A stretch of 64,000 nt of DNA from an uncultured Bacteroidales bacterium (GTDB taxonomy: Bacteria > Bacteroidota > Bacteroidia > Bacteroidales > Paludibacteraceae), in NCBI GenBank assembly GCA_903901975.1, contig CAIUTB010000096.1:1-64000 (forward strand), read 5' to 3'. Under the pieces are notes generated by a model. The model searched no databases and was not told the DNA's origin. It saw only the letters and a program-made list of their open reading frames with translations. Below, piece by piece: positions 61,541-64,000 of the stretch (positions are counted from its first letter, which is position 1; each line of letters starts with the position of its first letter). The position numbers were made by a program, and so were the translations under genes.

Positions 61541-62206
61541 ATGCGTTTCTCAAAAATTCAGGTAATGACAGCTATGAAAGAGACAGGTATGGTACCTGTT
61601 TTCTACAATAGCGATATCGAAGTATCAAAAAAAGTAGTAAAGGCTTGTTACGAGGGAGGAGTACGTGCATTTGAGTTCACCAATCGTGGTGATTTTGCAC
61701 ACGAAGTATTCCGCGACCTTGTGAAATATGCTACCAAAGAATGCCCTGAAATGATAATGGGTATTGGTTCCATCGTTGACGCTCCGACTGCAGCTTTATA
61801 CATTCAAATGGGTGCTAACTTTATTGTTGGTCCGCTGTTCAATCCGGAAGTGGCTAAAGTGGCTAATCGCCGCCTGATTCCGTATGCACCTGGTTGTGGT
61901 TCGGTTACAGAAGTGGGTTTTGCTCAGGAGGCTGGTTGCGACATTTGCAAAGTATTCCCGGGTGATGTATTAGGCACAGGCTTTGTAAAAGGACTTAAAG
62001 CTCCAATGCCCTGGTCAAATCTAATGGTGACCGGTGGTGTAAAACCCGAAGAAGCTAATTTGAAAAGCTGGTTCGATGCTGGAGTAACTTGTGTGGGAAT
62101 GGGTTCTAATCTTTTCCCTGCCGACATGATAAAAGTTGGTGATTGGGCAGGAATTAGCAAACTTTGCAGCGATACGCTCGCAATTATTCAGAAAATAAAA
62201 AAATAG
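61541..62206 (+). CDS. kdgA: KDPG/KHG aldolase
   Basis: A 221-aa class I aldolase cleaving KDPG to pyruvate and glyceraldehyde-3-phosphate (also 4-hydroxy-2-oxoglutarate). The Schiff-base lysine is Lys137 in [10 protein letters not shown]. Other motifs: [61 protein letters not shown], and [29 protein letters not shown]. It completes the lower uronate route next to kdgK. Confidence 0.96.
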   Translation: MRFSKIQVMTAMKETGMVPVFYNSDIEVSKKVVKACYEGGVRAFEFTNRGDFAHEVFRDLVKYATKECPEMIMGIGSIVDAPTAALYIQMGANFIVGPLFNPEVAKVANRRLIPYAPGCGSVTEVGFAQEAGCDICKVFPGDVLGTGFVKGLKAPMPWSNLMVTGGVKPEEANLKSWFDAGVTCVGMGSNLFPADMIKVGDWAGISKLCSDTLAIIQKIKK

Positions 62207-62308
62207 GTGACAGTGAACAGTTGATAGTTGATAATTTCTACTCAAAAAGAAATTTACCATAATCCATCTATCATTAACCATTTATCATTAATCATTAAAT
62301 AAATAATT

Positions 62309-63850
62309 ATGTCAAAATCAACAGCAGAAAAAATGACGGGTTACCGTTGGACCATCGTCAGTTTACTACTTTTTTCAACGACAATCAATTACATGGACAG
62401 AAATGTAATAGGTTATCTGAAAGATTATTTTTGTTCTACCGATGGTTTTGGATGGTCATCGACTGATTTTTCCATCTTAACCTCTGTTTTTACTGCATTT
62501 TATGCTGGTTTTACTTTGTTTGCCGGATTTATTATTGACAAAATCGGAACAAAAATCGGACTGGCAGCTTCACTTATTATATGGTCGTTGGCCGGTATGG
62601 CAAGTGCATTTATGGGAAAAGGACTTTTCGGTCAGATTGCTGCCAGAGGGGTATTTGGTGGAGGTGAATCAGGCAACTTCCCAGCTTCCATCAAAACTGT
62701 AGCAGAATGGTTTCCAAAGAAAGAACGTGCATTGGCTACCGGAATTTTCAATTCAGGTTCCAATATAGGAGCAATGATTTGTGCCTTGATTATTCCTGTT
62801 ATTCTTGCTGCCTGGAATCCTAACGAAGGAAATGGTTTGTTTCTGGGTATTTTTCACGGATGGCAAATGGCATTTCTTATTACAGGCTTAATTGGTTTTC
62901 TTTGGTTATTCTTCTGGAGTAAATTGTATAACACGCCTAAGTTCATGCTTGAAAAAGGCAAAATAAATAAGGGGGAATACGATTATATTCATGCAGATGA
63001 TGAAGCTGCTCCGATATTGGACGCTACTGCTCCAAAAGTAAAAGTTCCCTGGTACAAAATGCTTACATACAAGCAAACATGGGCTTTTGTTGCGGGTAAA
63101 TTTATGACTGATGGTATCTGGTGGTTCCTGTTGTTCTGGTTACCAACTTATATCAAACAACAATTCTGCGTGGGTATGAGTCCCGTTGAAACCAAGCACA
63201 CCGTAATGATTTCAACCTTTATCGTGTATGGTATTGCAATTATTGGATCAGTTTATGGTGGTTCAATTCCTATGACCTTTATGAATAAAGGCTGGCAAAC
63301 TTATAGAGCCCGTATGACGGCCTTATTAATGATCGCCTTTGCTCCTCTTTTGCTGGTGAGCACTCAGTGGGTTGCTGCCGGATATGGAATTGTAGCGGCT
63401 GTTGCCATTATCAGTATTGCCGGAGCGGCACATCAGGCCTGGTCGGCTAACTTATTTACCACTGTATCAGATATGTTTCCTAAAAAGGCGGTTGGTTCTG
63501 TTACTGGTATTGGAGCTGCTGCCGGAGGTTTAGGTGGTGTTTTAGTTCAGTTACTTGCCGGTGGGTTGGAAGATAAATATCGCATAATGGGAATTATGCA
63601 AGCCAGCAAAGAAGGGTTGATTAAAGCCACTCAGGCTATTCCGCTGGAAAAAGTAAAGATTGACAACCTGAAAGAAGTGATGGTTGATCCGACTAATACA
63701 GCCATGTTTGAGCAAGCCAGACATCTAATTTCAACCAATGTTTCAGTAGCTTATGGCATTATGTTTACTACCTGTGCGTTGGCTTATCTTATAGCGTGGT
63801 CTATTATGAAAGTGTTAGTTCCAAAACATACTGTAATTACCGATTTATAA
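62309..63850 (+). CDS. exuT: MFS hexuronate transporter (ExuT-like)
   Basis: A 513-aa major-facilitator protein with twelve predicted helices and the ACS-family signature early on (TTINYMDRNVIGYLKD). Motif A-like DKIGTKIG lies between TM2 and TM3, RGVFGGGESGNFPASIKTVAEWFPKKERALATGIFNSGSNIGAM follows, and a large cytoplasmic loop is present. This is typical of proton-coupled hexuronate transporters. The location behind uxaC, kdgK and kdgA supports uronate import. It is longer than E. coli ExuT because of an insertion in the C-terminal half (TQAIPLEKVKIDNLKEVMVD). Confidence 0.9.
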   Translation: MSKSTAEKMTGYRWTIVSLLLFSTTINYMDRNVIGYLKDYFCSTDGFGWSSTDFSILTSVFTAFYAGFTLFAGFIIDKIGTKIGLAASLIIWSLAGMASAFMGKGLFGQIAARGVFGGGESGNFPASIKTVAEWFPKKERALATGIFNSGSNIGAMICALIIPVILAAWNPNEGNGLFLGIFHGWQMAFLITGLIGFLWLFFWSKLYNTPKFMLEKGKINKGEYDYIHADDEAAPILDATAPKVKVPWYKMLTYKQTWAFVAGKFMTDGIWWFLLFWLPTYIKQQFCVGMSPVETKHTVMISTFIVYGIAIIGSVYGGSIPMTFMNKGWQTYRARMTALLMIAFAPLLLVSTQWVAAGYGIVAAVAIISIAGAAHQAWSANLFTTVSDMFPKKAVGSVTGIGAAAGGLGGVLVQLLAGGLEDKYRIMGIMQASKEGLIKATQAIPLEKVKIDNLKEVMVDPTNTAMFEQARHLISTNVSVAYGIMFTTCALAYLIAWSIMKVLVPKHTVITDL

Positions 63851-63877
63851 TAGTTTATAGTTTGAATAAATCGATTA

Positions 63878-63912
63878 AAAGTCCCGACTTACAGTTCGGG
63901 GCTTTTTTTTTA
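63878..63912 (+). terminator. Terminator of the uronate cluster
   Basis: AAAGTCCCGA (63878-63887) pairs with TCGGGGCTTT (63896-63905) with one G-U, followed by a long T run. Confidence 0.88.
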
Positions 63913-63933
63913 ATTAAAAATTCAGAACATGAG

Positions 63934-64000
63934 TTATACTTCCCTTTCAAACCGGACATAACGCGGTTCTTTCGGAACATAGTCATCATTATCCCACAAT
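63934..64000 (-). CDS. 3' end of a minus-strand gene (partial)
   Basis: An open minus-strand frame from the window edge ends WDNDDYVPKEPRYVRFEREV and stop TAA at 63936-63934. It is about 21 codons, convergent with the uronate cluster across its terminator. Too short to assign. Confidence 0.45.
   Translation of the reverse strand, partial: LWDNDDYVPKEPRYVRFEREV

Noticed and set aside
1-64000. CRISPR arrays, prophage, rRNA operons or complete insertion sequences with terminal repeats
   Set aside because: None was seen. The only mobile signatures are the intron end, the RAYT/REP pair, palindromic repeats and the tRNA-Thr island.

Overview
The window looks like a chromosome segment from an anaerobic member of the Bacteroidota, most likely order Bacteroidales and near the Paludibacter/Dysgonomonas group (an inference from gene content, not a database match). 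The evidence is AT-rich DNA, almost no Shine-Dalgarno sites, many TAnnTTTG -7 promoter elements (some with a TTG/TTTG box 18-21 nt upstream), type IX secretion (T9SS) C-terminal tails, a BspA-type leucine-rich repeat protein, LytS/LytTR signalling, a CarboxypepD_reg/DUF5686 outer-membrane protein, and a one-polypeptide pyruvate:ferredoxin oxidoreductase.

Layout. 1-4.2 kb is accessory DNA: the 3' end of a group II intron, a class II Fic protein, a PKD lipoprotein and a formylglycine-generating-enzyme-like protein. The first genes are separated by a recurring GCCTCGGTYGTTATGT-like boundary. 4.2-14.4 kb holds a six-PAS histidine kinase, a SnoaL-like secreted protein, a CDF metal transporter, a lipoprotein, and a LytS/LytTR pair followed by the BspA-like protein. 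14.5-23 kb (minus strand) holds a DUF5686 protein and a marR-MFP-RND-TolC efflux operon with a palindromic operator candidate. 23.2-30.9 kb begins with a REP-associated tyrosine transposase and its REP-like palindromes. It continues with a PIF1-like helicase, a DbpA-like RNA helicase, two membrane methyltransferase/reductase-like proteins, a metallo-beta-lactamase-fold protein and a TIGR02757 protein. 31.6-35.5 kb is a small island at tRNA-Thr(CGU). It is flanked by ~313 bp direct repeats and carries an unusual large Fic protein.

35.7-44.4 kb is mostly housekeeping: YigZ, pyrB-pyrI, a flavin reductase, glyA, phoH, purC and tRNA-Ser(UGA). It is peppered with small palindromic repeats and interrupted by a CAT-like gene and two unknown genes. 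pyrB is preceded by a promoter, a possible 32-codon leader peptide and a strong terminator hairpin that contains the leader stop codon. This has the architecture of pyrBI-type attenuation. 44.5-51.3 kb holds a T9SS-exported alpha/beta hydrolase, a relic T9SS tail, a lipoprotein, an M48 protease, a beta-CASP RNase-like protein and an AAA_14 ATPase. 51.4-64 kb holds nifJ, a CHASE/PAS histidine kinase and a uronate catabolism cluster: uxaC, kdgK, kdgA and a hexuronate MFS transporter.

Functional picture. The uronate genes import galacturonate/glucuronate, isomerise it and process KDG through KDPG to pyruvate and glyceraldehyde-3-phosphate. NifJ can oxidise the pyruvate in a fermentative metabolism. 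pyrBI, purC and glyA supply nucleotides and one-carbon units. The most interesting signals are the pyrB leader attenuator, the transposase that carries its own REP inside its reading frame, repeats that supply gene starts and stops, a gene boxed by a 27-nt perfect inverted repeat, and the tRNA-Thr island.
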